Position numbers and translations under genes: made by a program. Below the pieces are notes generated by a model, which saw nothing but the letters and a program-made list of their open reading frames with translations, did not search any database and was not told the origin of the DNA. DNA of 64,000 nt from Cryobacterium sp. PH31-L1 (GTDB lineage Bacteria > Actinomycetota > Actinomycetes > Actinomycetales > Microbacteriaceae): the NCBI RefSeq assembly GCF_030063145.1, contig NZ_JASISM010000003.1:400716-464715 (forward strand). The letters are read 5' to 3'. Of the stretch, positions 1 through 8,708 are shown in pieces (the stretch's first letter is position 1; every line of letters starts with the position of its first letter).

Positions 1-157
1 AGCCGTGATTTTCCATCATCGTGCCGTGAGTCTTGAACCGAAAATCGCCCAAAATGGCCCGAAACTCACGGCTCGGTGAAGGCTGAGGCTTCGCAGGGCC
101 CGCGATCCCTGCGGAACCGCAGGAGGGACTGCTGAAACTGGGAGGATGCCACTGTGA

Positions 158-186
158 TTGCACTTTGTGCGTCGTTGCACTTAGTG
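158..186 (+). promoter_or_regulatory. Direct repeat, possible TetR operator
   Basis: Two 12-base direct repeats, TTGCACTTTGTG at 158-169 and TTGCACTTAGTG at 175-186, differ at one base and are spaced 17 bp start to start. They end 8 bp before the GTG start of the TetR-type gene. The position fits an autoregulatory operator; that is inference. Further upstream an inverted repeat has arms at 23-31 and 64-72, and a short hairpin lies at 108-123. Confidence 0.4.
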
Positions 187-193
187 TAAGCAC

Positions 194-838
194 GTGACGT
201 TTCAGAACACCGCCCCTGACCGCCGTGCCGAACTCAAGGCACGGTACCGCCAGGCGATTCTGGATGCCGCTGACGCGCTCATCCGCGAGCGGGGCAAGCC
301 GCAATTCAGCGTTGACGAGCTTGCCGAGCGCGCCGATGTCTCCAGACGAACGGTCTTCAACCACTTCGCGTCACTCGACGACGTGATCATGACAACGTGC
401 ACTCGAATGCTCAGCGCCACCGTTGATGAGTTTCGGGCGGCGACGGCATCGTCTCCGGCAGGCGATGGTAGCAGTGAGGGCCTGTTCGACGAGATCGCGA
501 CGGCGCTGCGCAACATCGATCTGCCGCCCGTTGTCGCCTACCTCGCCGGCATACTCACCGCCGAAGGCGAGAACGGTCGCTCTCAGCACGGCATCAGCGA
601 CGTCTTCACACGCACCACCGAGCAATTCTCCACCGAGATGGCCGCCCGCACGAATGCGATTGATGAATTCGAGGTGGCGATTCTGCTCAGCTCTGTGATG
701 AACGGCATCGCCGTGGTGTCCGGCCATTGGCTGGCCCGAACCGGCGGAGCGCTCGACGCCGTCTCGCGCACGGTGTGGAACGAGTTGCTCGACCGTCTCA
801 TCGTCACCATCCGCACCGGTTACGCACCTTCCCACTGA
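194..838 (+). CDS. TetR/AcrR family transcriptional regulator
   Basis: A 214-residue protein with the TetR layout: an N-terminal helix-turn-helix at about residues 38-58 (VDELAERADVSRRTVFNHF) followed by a helical ligand-binding part that is too variable to suggest a ligand. TetR proteins are usually dimeric repressors released by a small molecule. The GTG at 194 gives the family's usual length and N-terminus. The gene is followed by 110 bp and then an MMPL exporter on the same strand, so its likely role, by context, is repression of that exporter. A near-perfect direct repeat sits just upstream. Confidence 0.9.
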   Translation: MTFQNTAPDRRAELKARYRQAILDAADALIRERGKPQFSVDELAERADVSRRTVFNHFASLDDVIMTTCTRMLSATVDEFRAATASSPAGDGSSEGLFDEIATALRNIDLPPVVAYLAGILTAEGENGRSQHGISDVFTRTTEQFSTEMAARTNAIDEFEVAILLSSVMNGIAVVSGHWLARTGGALDAVSRTVWNELLDRLIVTIRTGYAPSH

Positions 839-948
839 CCCGCCCTACTTTCCGTTCGACCCCACAGCTCGATTCCCGATGATGCGACGCGAGACGCCAC
901 TCCGGTCACCCGACCACGCAACCCGACCTGCAGAAAGAATCTGAGAAT

Positions 949-3477
949 ATGGCATCGCTTCTCTACCGACTTGGTCGGTTCTCCGCCCGCCGAGCGTGGC
1001 TGGTCATCGTGTCGTGGGTGGTCATTCTCGGCCTCGCTGTGGGTGCATTCGCCCTCTTCGGCGGAACCCTCACGTCGTCCGTCAGCATTCCGGGCACAGC
1101 GACCCAGAGGGTCAGCGACGAGCTTGCCGCGAAGTTCCCCTCCGCCAGTGGCGGGCGTGGCACGGTCATCTTCACCACGACGGATGACTCCGCCTTCACG
1201 GACGCGCAGAAGACCGCAATCGGAGACCTACTCACGCGCACAGTCGACCTGGCCGACGTGAAAGCGGCGACGAACTCCTTCGATACCCAGGCCCAGATCG
1301 ACGATCAGACCCAGCAGGTCGTCGACGGTCGCCAGAAAATCGCTGCTGGAACGGCCCAGCTCGACGCGGGGCAGGCGCAGCTCGACGCGGCGACGGCCCA
1401 GGCAACGGCCGGACAGACGCAGCTCGACGCCAGCCGCGCGCAAGCCGAGGCAGCGGGACAACTCGCCGCCGCCCAGCCGACGCTGGACGCGCAGCAGGCG
1501 CAGATCGATGCTGGCACAGCCGCGATCGCCGCCCAGCACGCGACACTCGACGCGAGCCGCACAGAACTCGCTACCCAGAGCACCACGCTCGAGCAGGGAT
1601 CCGACCTGCTCGACCTGGCCTCCGGCATCCGTCAGGTATCGACGGACGCGACCACCGCGGTCGCGAGCGTGCAGTTCGACACCCCGCTCAACCTGGTTCC
1701 GGCCGAGTCGAAGGAAGCCGTGGTCGCTGAGATAACCGACGCGGGGATCGACGGCGTCACGGCTGAAGTCTCCAACGATATTGCCTCCAGCATTCCCGAG
1801 ATTCTCGGCCCGGGCGAGATCGGCGGCGTGATCGTTGCGGCCATCGTGCTGTGGGTCATGCTCGGCACTCTGATCGGCGCGGGACTCCCGCTGCTGAATG
1901 CCCTCGTGGGCGTGGGAGTCGGAGTGCTCGCCTCGCTCGCTCTGTCGGGAACCGTCGAGATGCTCTCGGTCACTCCGGTTCTGGGTGTGATGCTTGGGCT
2001 CGCGGTCGGCATCGACTACTCACTGTTCATCCTCAACCGGCATCGAACCCAATTGCGCAGCGGTCTGCCGGTGCAGGAATCGATCGGGCTGGCCAACGGT
2101 ACCTCCGGCAACGCGGTCGTGTTCGCCGGCGCGACCGTTCTCATCGCCCTGCTCGCACTCAACCTCACCGGCATCCCCTTCCTCGGCCTTATGGGTACCG
2201 TCGGAGCAGTCTGCGTCTTCGTTGCGATTCTCATCGCGATCACCTTGACGCCAGCGGTACTAGGCCTGGTCGGCGCGAAGATCCTCACGAAGAAAGCCCG
2301 CGCCAAGGTCGGTCACGCCGAGCACCACGCCAAGGTTCCGTCCAAGCCGATGAATACGGTGCGAGCGGTCGTGACCGTGATCGTTGGCATCATCGTCCTG
2401 CTCATCGTGGCTATGCCCGCGCTCTCCATGCGCCTGGGACTGCCCGCCGGCTCGGCCGAACCGCTGGGCTCGAGTGCGTACCAGGCCTACAAAATTGCTG
2501 ACGAGAAGTTCGGTGCCGGCGTGAACGGCCCGCTGCTCGTGGTTGCAGACCTCGAAACTGCCATAACGGATGACGCGCTTCTCGCGGAACAGGTACGTAT
2601 CGGAACCGCGCTGAAGGCGGAGAACGACGTGGTCGCGGTCGCGCCGATCGGAGCCTCCGACGATGACCTGCTGCTCGCGTTCCAGGTCATTCCGGCCGAG
2701 GGACCGACCAGCGAATCGACAGAGCAACTCGTGCGGGACCTCCGCGGTCTCGAGATCGACGGTGTCACCTCCCTCGGTGTGGCCGGCAATGCGTCGGGAA
2801 ACATCGATGTGAGCGAGAAGCTGGCCGCGGCGCTTCCGCTGTACCTGCTGGTTGTTGTCGGGTTGTCGCTGATCATCCTGATCTTCGTGTTCCGGTCGAT
2901 CCTGGTACCGATCACCGCGACTTTAGGTTTCGTACTATCGCTGTTCGCAGCGTTTGGCGCCATTACGGCGGTCTTCCAGTGGGGCTGGCTCGGGGCGGTG
3001 TTCGGCATCCACGACCCGGGGCCTATCCTGAGCTTCCTGCCCATCCTCGTCGTGGGCGTTCTGTTCGGGCTGGCGATGGACTACCAACTGTTTCTGGTCA
3101 GCGGCATGCGCGAGTCGTACGTGCACGGGGCCTCGGCACGCCTGGCCGTGCAGCGCGGGGTTCATGCCGGTCGCACAGTGGTGATCGCGGCCGCGCTCAT
3201 CATGGCCTCGGTCTTCTCCGGATTCATCTTCTCGAACTCGGTCATGATTCAGTCCATCGGCTTCGGGCTCGGCGTCGGCGTACTGCTCGACGCGTTCGTG
3301 GTTCGGCTGCTTATCATCCCGGCCGTGATGCACCTGCTCGGTGACGCGGCCTGGTGGCTGCCGAAGTGGCTCGAACGCATTCTGCCGAACGTCGACGTGG
3401 AGGGCGCGTCCCTCGAGCGCACGCACCCGGTGCCCCTGCCGAACGAAGCCGAACGCGTCACGACGCCGATCGTCTAG
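949..3477 (+). CDS. MMPL family (RND superfamily) membrane transporter
   Basis: An 842-residue inner-membrane exporter. The N-terminus has a first membrane segment at about 15-40, then a periplasmic loop with a long Ala/Gln/Asp-rich coiled coil (about 125-225, repeated AQLDA units) as in YdfJ-like members. Two membrane bundles follow, each with the family's acidic pair on a membrane helix: GIDY at about 354-357 and AMDY at about 709-712. MMPL proteins use the proton gradient to export lipids or drugs; the substrate here cannot be read. It sits downstream of a TetR gene, a common regulator/exporter pairing. The Arg-rich tail ends with no extra domain. Confidence 0.93.
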   Translation: MASLLYRLGRFSARRAWLVIVSWVVILGLAVGAFALFGGTLTSSVSIPGTATQRVSDELAAKFPSASGGRGTVIFTTTDDSAFTDAQKTAIGDLLTRTVDLADVKAATNSFDTQAQIDDQTQQVVDGRQKIAAGTAQLDAGQAQLDAATAQATAGQTQLDASRAQAEAAGQLAAAQPTLDAQQAQIDAGTAAIAAQHATLDASRTELATQSTTLEQGSDLLDLASGIRQVSTDATTAVASVQFDTPLNLVPAESKEAVVAEITDAGIDGVTAEVSNDIASSIPEILGPGEIGGVIVAAIVLWVMLGTLIGAGLPLLNALVGVGVGVLASLALSGTVEMLSVTPVLGVMLGLAVGIDYSLFILNRHRTQLRSGLPVQESIGLANGTSGNAVVFAGATVLIALLALNLTGIPFLGLMGTVGAVCVFVAILIAITLTPAVLGLVGAKILTKKARAKVGHAEHHAKVPSKPMNTVRAVVTVIVGIIVLLIVAMPALSMRLGLPAGSAEPLGSSAYQAYKIADEKFGAGVNGPLLVVADLETAITDDALLAEQVRIGTALKAENDVVAVAPIGASDDDLLLAFQVIPAEGPTSESTEQLVRDLRGLEIDGVTSLGVAGNASGNIDVSEKLAAALPLYLLVVVGLSLIILIFVFRSILVPITATLGFVLSLFAAFGAITAVFQWGWLGAVFGIHDPGPILSFLPILVVGVLFGLAMDYQLFLVSGMRESYVHGASARLAVQRGVHAGRTVVIAAALIMASVFSGFIFSNSVMIQSIGFGLGVGVLLDAFVVRLLIIPAVMHLLGDAAWWLPKWLERILPNVDVEGASLERTHPVPLPNEAERVTTPIV

Positions 3478-3484
3478 CCGGGCG

Positions 3485-3517
3485 GTCGGGCGACGGACCT
3501 GAGGTTTGTCGCCCGAC
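3485..3517. terminator. Bidirectional hairpin between convergent genes
   Basis: A perfect 10-bp stem, GTCGGGCGAC at 3485-3494 and GTCGCCCGAC at 3508-3517, sits between the stop of the MMPL gene and the stop of the convergent pyridoxamine-oxidase-like gene. There is no T-tract on either side. Confidence 0.6.
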
Positions 3518-3528
3518 CTGCACGGTGT

Positions 3529-4011
3529 CTAGAGGTCGACCTTGTCGTTCTCTCCCCCGTCATAGGGCTGGCCCGTGACTTTCGCCTTGACCAGGCTGAT
3601 CACGGAGGCGATGCGTCCCCCAGGGGTGTCCCAATATTCCGCGCTGTCCGCGGTGAATTTGATGAGCACAATGTTGGGGCTCTCGGGACCCTCCGGGAAC
3701 CACGCTTCGACCCACTGGTTCCACAATTCCGCCACCTTCTGCGAATCGTCGACCATTTCCGCGGTCCCGGCGAGGGAGACCCAGGTGTCGTTGGAGGCAA
3801 AAGACACTCCCACGACCGGATCAGTACCGATCTCCTTCACGGTGTGCGAATCGCGGGTGGCGATGAACCACAGGTCGCCGTCGAACTCGACCTCTTGTAC
3901 CGTCATAGGGCGAGCCACGAGCTTGCCGCCCGGGCTCTTCGTGGTGAGCATGGCGAAACGAAACTCCTCGACCAGTTTTGCTACCTTCTGCACATCACGC
4001 GGGTCACTCAT
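3529..4011 (-). CDS. Pyridoxamine 5'-phosphate oxidase-like (general stress protein 26) family
   Basis: A 160-residue protein of the FMN-binding split-barrel class, of the size of general stress protein 26 homologues. The pattern FRFAMLTTKSPGGKLVARPM, then LWFIATRDSHTVKEI and a central VSFASNDTWVSLAGTAE, is typical of these proteins, which bind flavin or F420 and reduce unknown substrates. The start is set at the ATG at 4011 because AAGGAG lies 7 bases upstream and homologous sequence begins there; the open frame runs further up to 4191 but that extension has no family resemblance. It stands alone between a convergent exporter and a divergent gene. Confidence 0.85.
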   Translation of the reverse strand: MSDPRDVQKVAKLVEEFRFAMLTTKSPGGKLVARPMTVQEVEFDGDLWFIATRDSHTVKEIGTDPVVGVSFASNDTWVSLAGTAEMVDDSQKVAELWNQWVEAWFPEGPESPNIVLIKFTADSAEYWDTPGGRIASVISLVKAKVTGQPYDGGENDKVDL

Positions 4012-4246
4012 CGTTGCTCCTTCGTCGTCGGTCGTGGCGCACCTGCGCCATCGGCGTCCACCGTACCCAGATTGTGAATTTGCGCGAGAGTGGGGAATGG
4101 CGAAGTAGTCGAGTGATCTAGCGGTCGGAGGCGATTCGCGGCGCAGGATAAAATGAAATTCACCTGCACGAGGAAGTGGTGGCGTAATCATTTGGAACCG
4201 GTCCCGGCGTCGTGCTGACGCTCACGAACACGTCAGTGAACCCGAC

Positions 4247-4816
4247 GTGAACGCTGAGCTGCCCGACCTCGAGCGCACGGTTGATGAAGGCCTGCTCATC
4301 GCGCTGTCGGCCGTACGAATGGCCGTGAAGAATGACATCATCGTGGGGGCTCTGCGGGAGCACTTCGACTACGACTCCGGGCGGTACGCCGACAACGCCC
4401 GCAGCGAACTGCATCGACTGGCTCGGCAGAACGAGGAGTATGCCCGGCGGGTCAGCCGAATGGGCCGCGACCTGGCAGCGATGAAGTGGCGTCTGAGCTT
4501 TACCGATGACCAGCGCCACGACCTCAAGCAGTTCGCCCTGAGATTTCGCGTGCACGAGCGGTTGACGCTCGCCCTCGACGCCGTTGCCGATGACAACGAC
4601 CAGGTGGCGCGCATCGTGTCGAGTGCGCAGCGGTCAGCGAGCGAAGAGGTCAGCTCGGCGGTCTCGTCGAAGCTCATCGAGCTGGCCGTCGACCAGCGCG
4701 AGCCCGACTACGCCGAACATCGCGGCGAACGCCTGGAAGCGTTCGTTCTGATCAACCTCGCTATTCTGAAAGGCAAGCACGACGCTGAGACCGGTCCCGA
4801 ACTCAACGAGTACTGA
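4247..4816 (+). CDS. Conserved hypothetical protein, helical
   Basis: A 189-residue soluble protein rich in charged residues and predicted to be largely helical. It has no signal peptide or membrane segment. I recognise the N-terminal pattern DEGLLIALSAVRMAVKNDII as one seen in uncharacterised actinobacterial proteins that are sometimes mislabelled asparagine synthase; no catalytic motif of that enzyme is present. The start is uncertain: GTG at 4247 is used, the frame is open further upstream and no good ribosome-binding site is visible. The divergent neighbour is the pyridoxamine-oxidase-like gene; the next gene is a glycosyltransferase 112 bp downstream. Confidence 0.6.
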   Translation: MNAELPDLERTVDEGLLIALSAVRMAVKNDIIVGALREHFDYDSGRYADNARSELHRLARQNEEYARRVSRMGRDLAAMKWRLSFTDDQRHDLKQFALRFRVHERLTLALDAVADDNDQVARIVSSAQRSASEEVSSAVSSKLIELAVDQREPDYAEHRGERLEAFVLINLAILKGKHDAETGPELNEY

Positions 4817-4928
4817 CTTCGGTGATCGCCTGCGGCACCCGTCGGTCAGCAGTTTCGATCCGTCACCAAACTGGCCAATTGCTGAGAAAGCGTCACTCCC
4901 CAGTGACGCAGCAGATTTAGTTGTTACA

Positions 4929-6374
4929 GTGCCCATTATGGGGAGTCGATCATACAACCGTTCGGTGGGCGTGCTGGTCGCCGCGACTGCCGCCAGCGCG
5001 GCGACGTTGCTCTGGGTTGCCGTCGCTTCGGACGAGCCAGTAGCGGGACATGCTGTGGACGAAGGTTTGCTCCTCGGTGTCTGGAGATACCTCTACGCCC
5101 TCGACATACCGGCCCCCCGGGTGCTGCTGGAAGCCGTTGCCCTGGCGATTGTCTTCGCTGCAGGCGTTGCCCTGATCGAACGCCGGGTGACCAACAAGTC
5201 GCGACGTTCATCAGATTATCGTAGGGCCCCGCTCGCTCCCAAAATCGTGATGGCGGCCACGCGAGGCGTATTCGCTGGTCCCGTCGCGATTACCGTGTTG
5301 ATTCCCGCCCACAACGAGGAAGCGTCGTTGCCGGCCACCCTCTGCTCGCTTCTATCGCAGTCCCACCGACCCGAGCGGGTCATTGTTGTCGCCGACAACT
5401 GCAGCGATGGCACCGTGGCCGTGGCGCTGGAGCATGGAGTCGAAGTCTATGAGTCGGTGGGCAACACCAAAAAGAAGGCGGGCGCCCTGAACCAGGTTCT
5501 GGCGAGCATCTTGCCCGACCAGAGCGACAATGACATCATCATGATCGTCGACGCCGACACAACACTGGATGCTGGCTTTCTCGAGACCGGCGTCGCGCGT
5601 TTCACCAATGATCGTGCGCTGATGGCCGTTGGCGGTCTGTTCTACGGCGAACCGGGCTCCGGAATCCTCGGTCAGATGCAGCGTAACGAGTATGTGCGCT
5701 ACTCCGCTCAGATCAAGCGCCGTCGCGGGATGGTCTTCGTGCTCACGGGAACGGCATCCATGTTCCGGTCCCGTGCGCTGCGGGCGGTCGCCAGCAATCG
5801 CGGCTCGGCGCTCCCCGGACAAAACGGTGATGTGTACGATACCCAAGCACTCACCGAAGACAACGAGCTAACCATCGCGTTGAAGTCCCTCGGGGCGCTG
5901 ATCATCTCGCCGTCGGAGTGCACGGTGGTCACGGAGGTCATGCCCACACTGCGAAGCCTATGGGTGCAGCGTTTGCGCTGGCAGCGGGGTGCCTTGGAAA
6001 ACATCGGCGCGTACGGCATCACGCCGTCCACCCTGCGGTATTGGGCCCAACAGCTCGGCATCGGGTACAGCGTGATCGCCCTCTCAGCCTTTCTGTTTCT
6101 GATTGTTCTCACGCTGCTCTCGGTGGACGGCTGGGTGTGGTTTCCCTTCTGGCTGGGCGTCGGCACCATTTTCACGATTGAACGTGTTGTCTCCGTCTGG
6201 AAGGGTGGCTGGGCGGCCCGTGCACTTGCCGTCACGGTGATTCCGGAGCTGCTCTTTGACATTTACCTCAACGCCGTCTACGTCAAGGGGATTATCGACA
6301 TCACGTTGGGACGCCAGGGAAGCTGGGGCCACGTGAAGCAGCCGATCACAGAGCGACCGGTCGTGATCACATGA
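4929..6374 (+). CDS. Membrane glycosyltransferase, family 2 (BcsA/NodC-like)
   Basis: A 481-residue processive-type glycosyltransferase. Two membrane segments (about 10-30 and 55-78) precede a GT-A domain that begins VTVLIPAHNEEASLP at about 118. The nucleotide-sugar DAD motif is at 208-210, an ED pair (LTEDNE) follows at about 312, and the QRLRW signature of processive enzymes is at about 346. Three or so membrane helices close the protein. Such enzymes polymerise or transfer sugars at the cytoplasmic face of the membrane, for example for exopolysaccharide; the sugar cannot be inferred. GTG 4929 or the in-frame ATG 4938 could be the start. The stop overlaps the ATG of the next gene. Confidence 0.9.
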   Translation: MPIMGSRSYNRSVGVLVAATAASAATLLWVAVASDEPVAGHAVDEGLLLGVWRYLYALDIPAPRVLLEAVALAIVFAAGVALIERRVTNKSRRSSDYRRAPLAPKIVMAATRGVFAGPVAITVLIPAHNEEASLPATLCSLLSQSHRPERVIVVADNCSDGTVAVALEHGVEVYESVGNTKKKAGALNQVLASILPDQSDNDIIMIVDADTTLDAGFLETGVARFTNDRALMAVGGLFYGEPGSGILGQMQRNEYVRYSAQIKRRRGMVFVLTGTASMFRSRALRAVASNRGSALPGQNGDVYDTQALTEDNELTIALKSLGALIISPSECTVVTEVMPTLRSLWVQRLRWQRGALENIGAYGITPSTLRYWAQQLGIGYSVIALSAFLFLIVLTLLSVDGWVWFPFWLGVGTIFTIERVVSVWKGGWAARALAVTVIPELLFDIYLNAVYVKGIIDITLGRQGSWGHVKQPITERPVVIT

Positions 6375-6685
6375 TCAGCGTGATGTTGGTACCCCTGGGT
6401 ATTCTGCTGCCGGGGTCGGTGCTGCAATCCGACTTCTTCGCCATCCTCGCGACGTTCGTCGCCATTAACACCGTGATGTACGCGGCGCTTGCGATCGCGA
6501 AGATTCTGCCGCGGGTCTACCTCGGTGACCTCCTGCCGGGCCAACGACGACGCCACGAAACCCGAAGCATCTACCCCGAGACCGAACCGGATACCGTCGC
6601 GACGCGACGAGACGAGACGGCGAAGAATTCACCGCGAGACGATAGTTTGCACCGCGTGAGTCGTCAATCGATCGACCGCGGGTGA
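6371..6685 (+). CDS. Small membrane protein coupled to the glycosyltransferase
   Basis: A 104-residue protein whose ATG overlaps the glycosyltransferase stop (ATGA), so the two are translationally coupled. The first 50 residues hold two hydrophobic segments (about 3-20 and 24-46); the remainder is a hydrophilic Arg/Glu-rich tail. I do not recognise a family; a partner subunit for the glycosyltransferase is a reasonable guess from context only. Its 3' end overlaps the 3' end of the convergent DUF1294 gene by 57 bp. Confidence 0.65.
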   Translation: MISVMLVPLGILLPGSVLQSDFFAILATFVAINTVMYAALAIAKILPRVYLGDLLPGQRRRHETRSIYPETEPDTVATRRDETAKNSPRDDSLHRVSRQSIDRG

Positions 6686-7042
6686 GCTCGCGGCGACGAA
6701 CAGCCCGACATTGAGCGCGACGGTGGCCCAGAAGACCGCGCGAAAGTTTTTCTTCTGGGTCTTGTGGCGTAGCACCTGCTGCGCCACAATCGCACCCGGC
6801 CAGCCTCCGATGAAGCCCCAGAACAGCAGGGTGCCTTCCGACACCCGCCACGCGCCGAACCGCGCTCGCCGCTTGTCGATCGCGTACAATGCAAAACAAA
6901 TCATGCTGGTGGCCAGGTAGGCCCCGGCCACCCAAAGCGGCCGGGGCCAATACACGGCGCCGACCAGATAGACGACGGCAAAAGCAGCAATCGCGAGGTA
7001 GCTCCCGCGTCCGGCAGCACTGCGGGAGCGAGTGATGGCCAT
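6629..7042 (-). CDS. DUF1294 family membrane protein
   Basis: A 137-residue integral membrane protein. The segment with YAIDKRRARFGAWRVSE followed by LLFWGFIGGWPGAIVAQQ and RHKTQKKNF is the recognisable DUF1294 core, which in many bacteria is fused to a cold-shock domain; here it is a stand-alone copy with two extra N-terminal membrane helices. The function of the family is unknown. It is convergent with, and overlaps, the small membrane gene at 6371-6685. Confidence 0.85.
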   Translation of the reverse strand: MAITRSRSAAGRGSYLAIAAFAVVYLVGAVYWPRPLWVAGAYLATSMICFALYAIDKRRARFGAWRVSEGTLLFWGFIGGWPGAIVAQQVLRHKTQKKNFRAVFWATVALNVGLFVAASSPAVDRLTTHAVQTIVSR

Positions 7043-7058
7043 GACCCCATGCTAGGTG

Positions 7059-7333
7059 CTACAGGTTGGGCAGAAACCGTTGCCAGACCTGTCGGCGCTC
7101 GCCGCGGGGGTCGGCTTCAACCCGATCGACGACGTCGATGATCAGGGTGAGCCGGTCTGCTTCGGTGTACCGGGGCCAGTTGCCTTCGACGATGCCGGTG
7201 CAGGCGAAGTGCAGCCAGTGGCGGCGCATCCGCTCGCCGGCGCGACTGAATGGTTCCCGGCCACCCAGTGCCGTCACCAGGCCAGAACGGCGCCTTCGCG
7301 GATGCCGCGCACCACGCCGCCGGTAACGCGCAC
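7059..7333 (-). pseudogene. Carboxylesterase (type B) relic, centre deleted
   Basis: Two pieces of one esterase gene are joined. The upstream piece (7333-7277) reads VRVTGGVVRGIREGAVLAW, the usual start of type B carboxylesterases just before the conserved GIPYA segment, and then hits a stop at 7274. From 7277 another frame continues with the C-terminus, FSRAGERMRRHWLHFACTG and then WPRYTEADRLTLIIDVVDR, ending at 7059. A normal enzyme has about 480-520 residues, so the catalytic Ser, Glu and His regions are missing. Recognition of the two ends is from family knowledge. Confidence 0.65.
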
Positions 7334-7438
7334 GTCGAGCGTGCTCGGTGCGGGTACGGGGGGAACACAGGAAGACTCTATCGAGAGTGTTTGGAGTACC
7401 ACTGGGTTCCCCGATCTGTCGAATCTTGCTGCTGACTC

Positions 7439-8176
7439 TTACCGATATTCCGGGTTCGGCTCAAACCCGAAGCGTTCCCCGCGGTCCCAGTCCTGGCGCA
7501 GGTTGCCGAAAGCCGGGATGCCGCCGTTTTTCTTCAAAATTGAGGCGAGGTGCATGAGGTTCCAGCTCATAAAGGTGGTGTTGCGGTTGGTGAAGTCGTT
7601 CTGCGGTCCGCCCGATCCCTCGTCGAGATAGCTCGGCCCCGGGCCGATTTCGCCGATCCAGCCGCTGTCGGCGGCGGGGGGAATTGAATAGCCAATGTGT
7701 TGCAGGCTGTACAGCAGATTCGACGTGCAGTGTTTGACGCCGTCTTCGTTGCCGGTGATGATGGCGCCGCCGACCTTGCCATAGAAGATGTACTGGCCCT
7801 TGTCGTTGAATTCCCCGGAGTGGGCGTAGAGCCGTTCCACGATGCGTTTGGTCACCGAGCCGTTGTCGCCGAGCCAAATTGGCCCGGCCAGAACGAGGAT
7901 GTCGGCGGCTTGCACCGCCTCGAACAGCGACGGCCAGGCATCCGTTTGCCAGCCGTGGTCGGTCATGTCGGGGTAGACGCCGGTGGCAATATCGTGGTCG
8001 ATGGCGCGGATCAGGTCGACCTGCACGCCCTGCTCCCGCATGATGCGGGCGCTGAGGTCGACTATGCCCTGTGTGTTGCTGACCTCGGGGCTTCGCTTGA
8101 GGGTGCAGTTGATGAAGACGGCGCGCAGGCCGGAGTAGTCAAAGGATGTCCGTTCGGCGGGGCTCGTCTCGTTCAT
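7439..8176 (-). CDS. Flavodoxin-like NAD(P)H-dependent oxidoreductase
   Basis: A 245-residue protein of the NADPH-dependent FMN reductase class. It opens with a beta strand and phosphate-binding stretch (AVFINCTLKRSPEVSNT), has the PxWLGDNGSVTKRIVERLY flavin-contact segment at about 103-122, and a later GGAIITGNEDGVKH strand. These enzymes reduce free flavins or quinones with NAD(P)H in the cytoplasm. The ATG at 8176 is chosen; the frame stays open into the poly-G block upstream, but that part encodes only Pro/Arg low complexity. Because the 5' flank is unreliable sequence, the promoter cannot be described. Confidence 0.88.
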   Translation of the reverse strand: MNETSPAERTSFDYSGLRAVFINCTLKRSPEVSNTQGIVDLSARIMREQGVQVDLIRAIDHDIATGVYPDMTDHGWQTDAWPSLFEAVQAADILVLAGPIWLGDNGSVTKRIVERLYAHSGEFNDKGQYIFYGKVGGAIITGNEDGVKHCTSNLLYSLQHIGYSIPPAADSGWIGEIGPGPSYLDEGSGGPQNDFTNRNTTFMSWNLMHLASILKKNGGIPAFGNLRQDWDRGERFGFEPNPEYR

Positions 8177-8244
8177 CCGGTTAGTAAACCACTCGACTTG
8201 AACGGATGACAGGGGTTGATTTTGGCGTCGCGGGCGCGCCACAG

Positions 8245-8660
<416 letters not shown>

Positions 8661-8708
8661 AGCTATGAGCGGATGATGCTGGCTAGGCGGTGTCGCCTTG
8701 ACGCGCAA

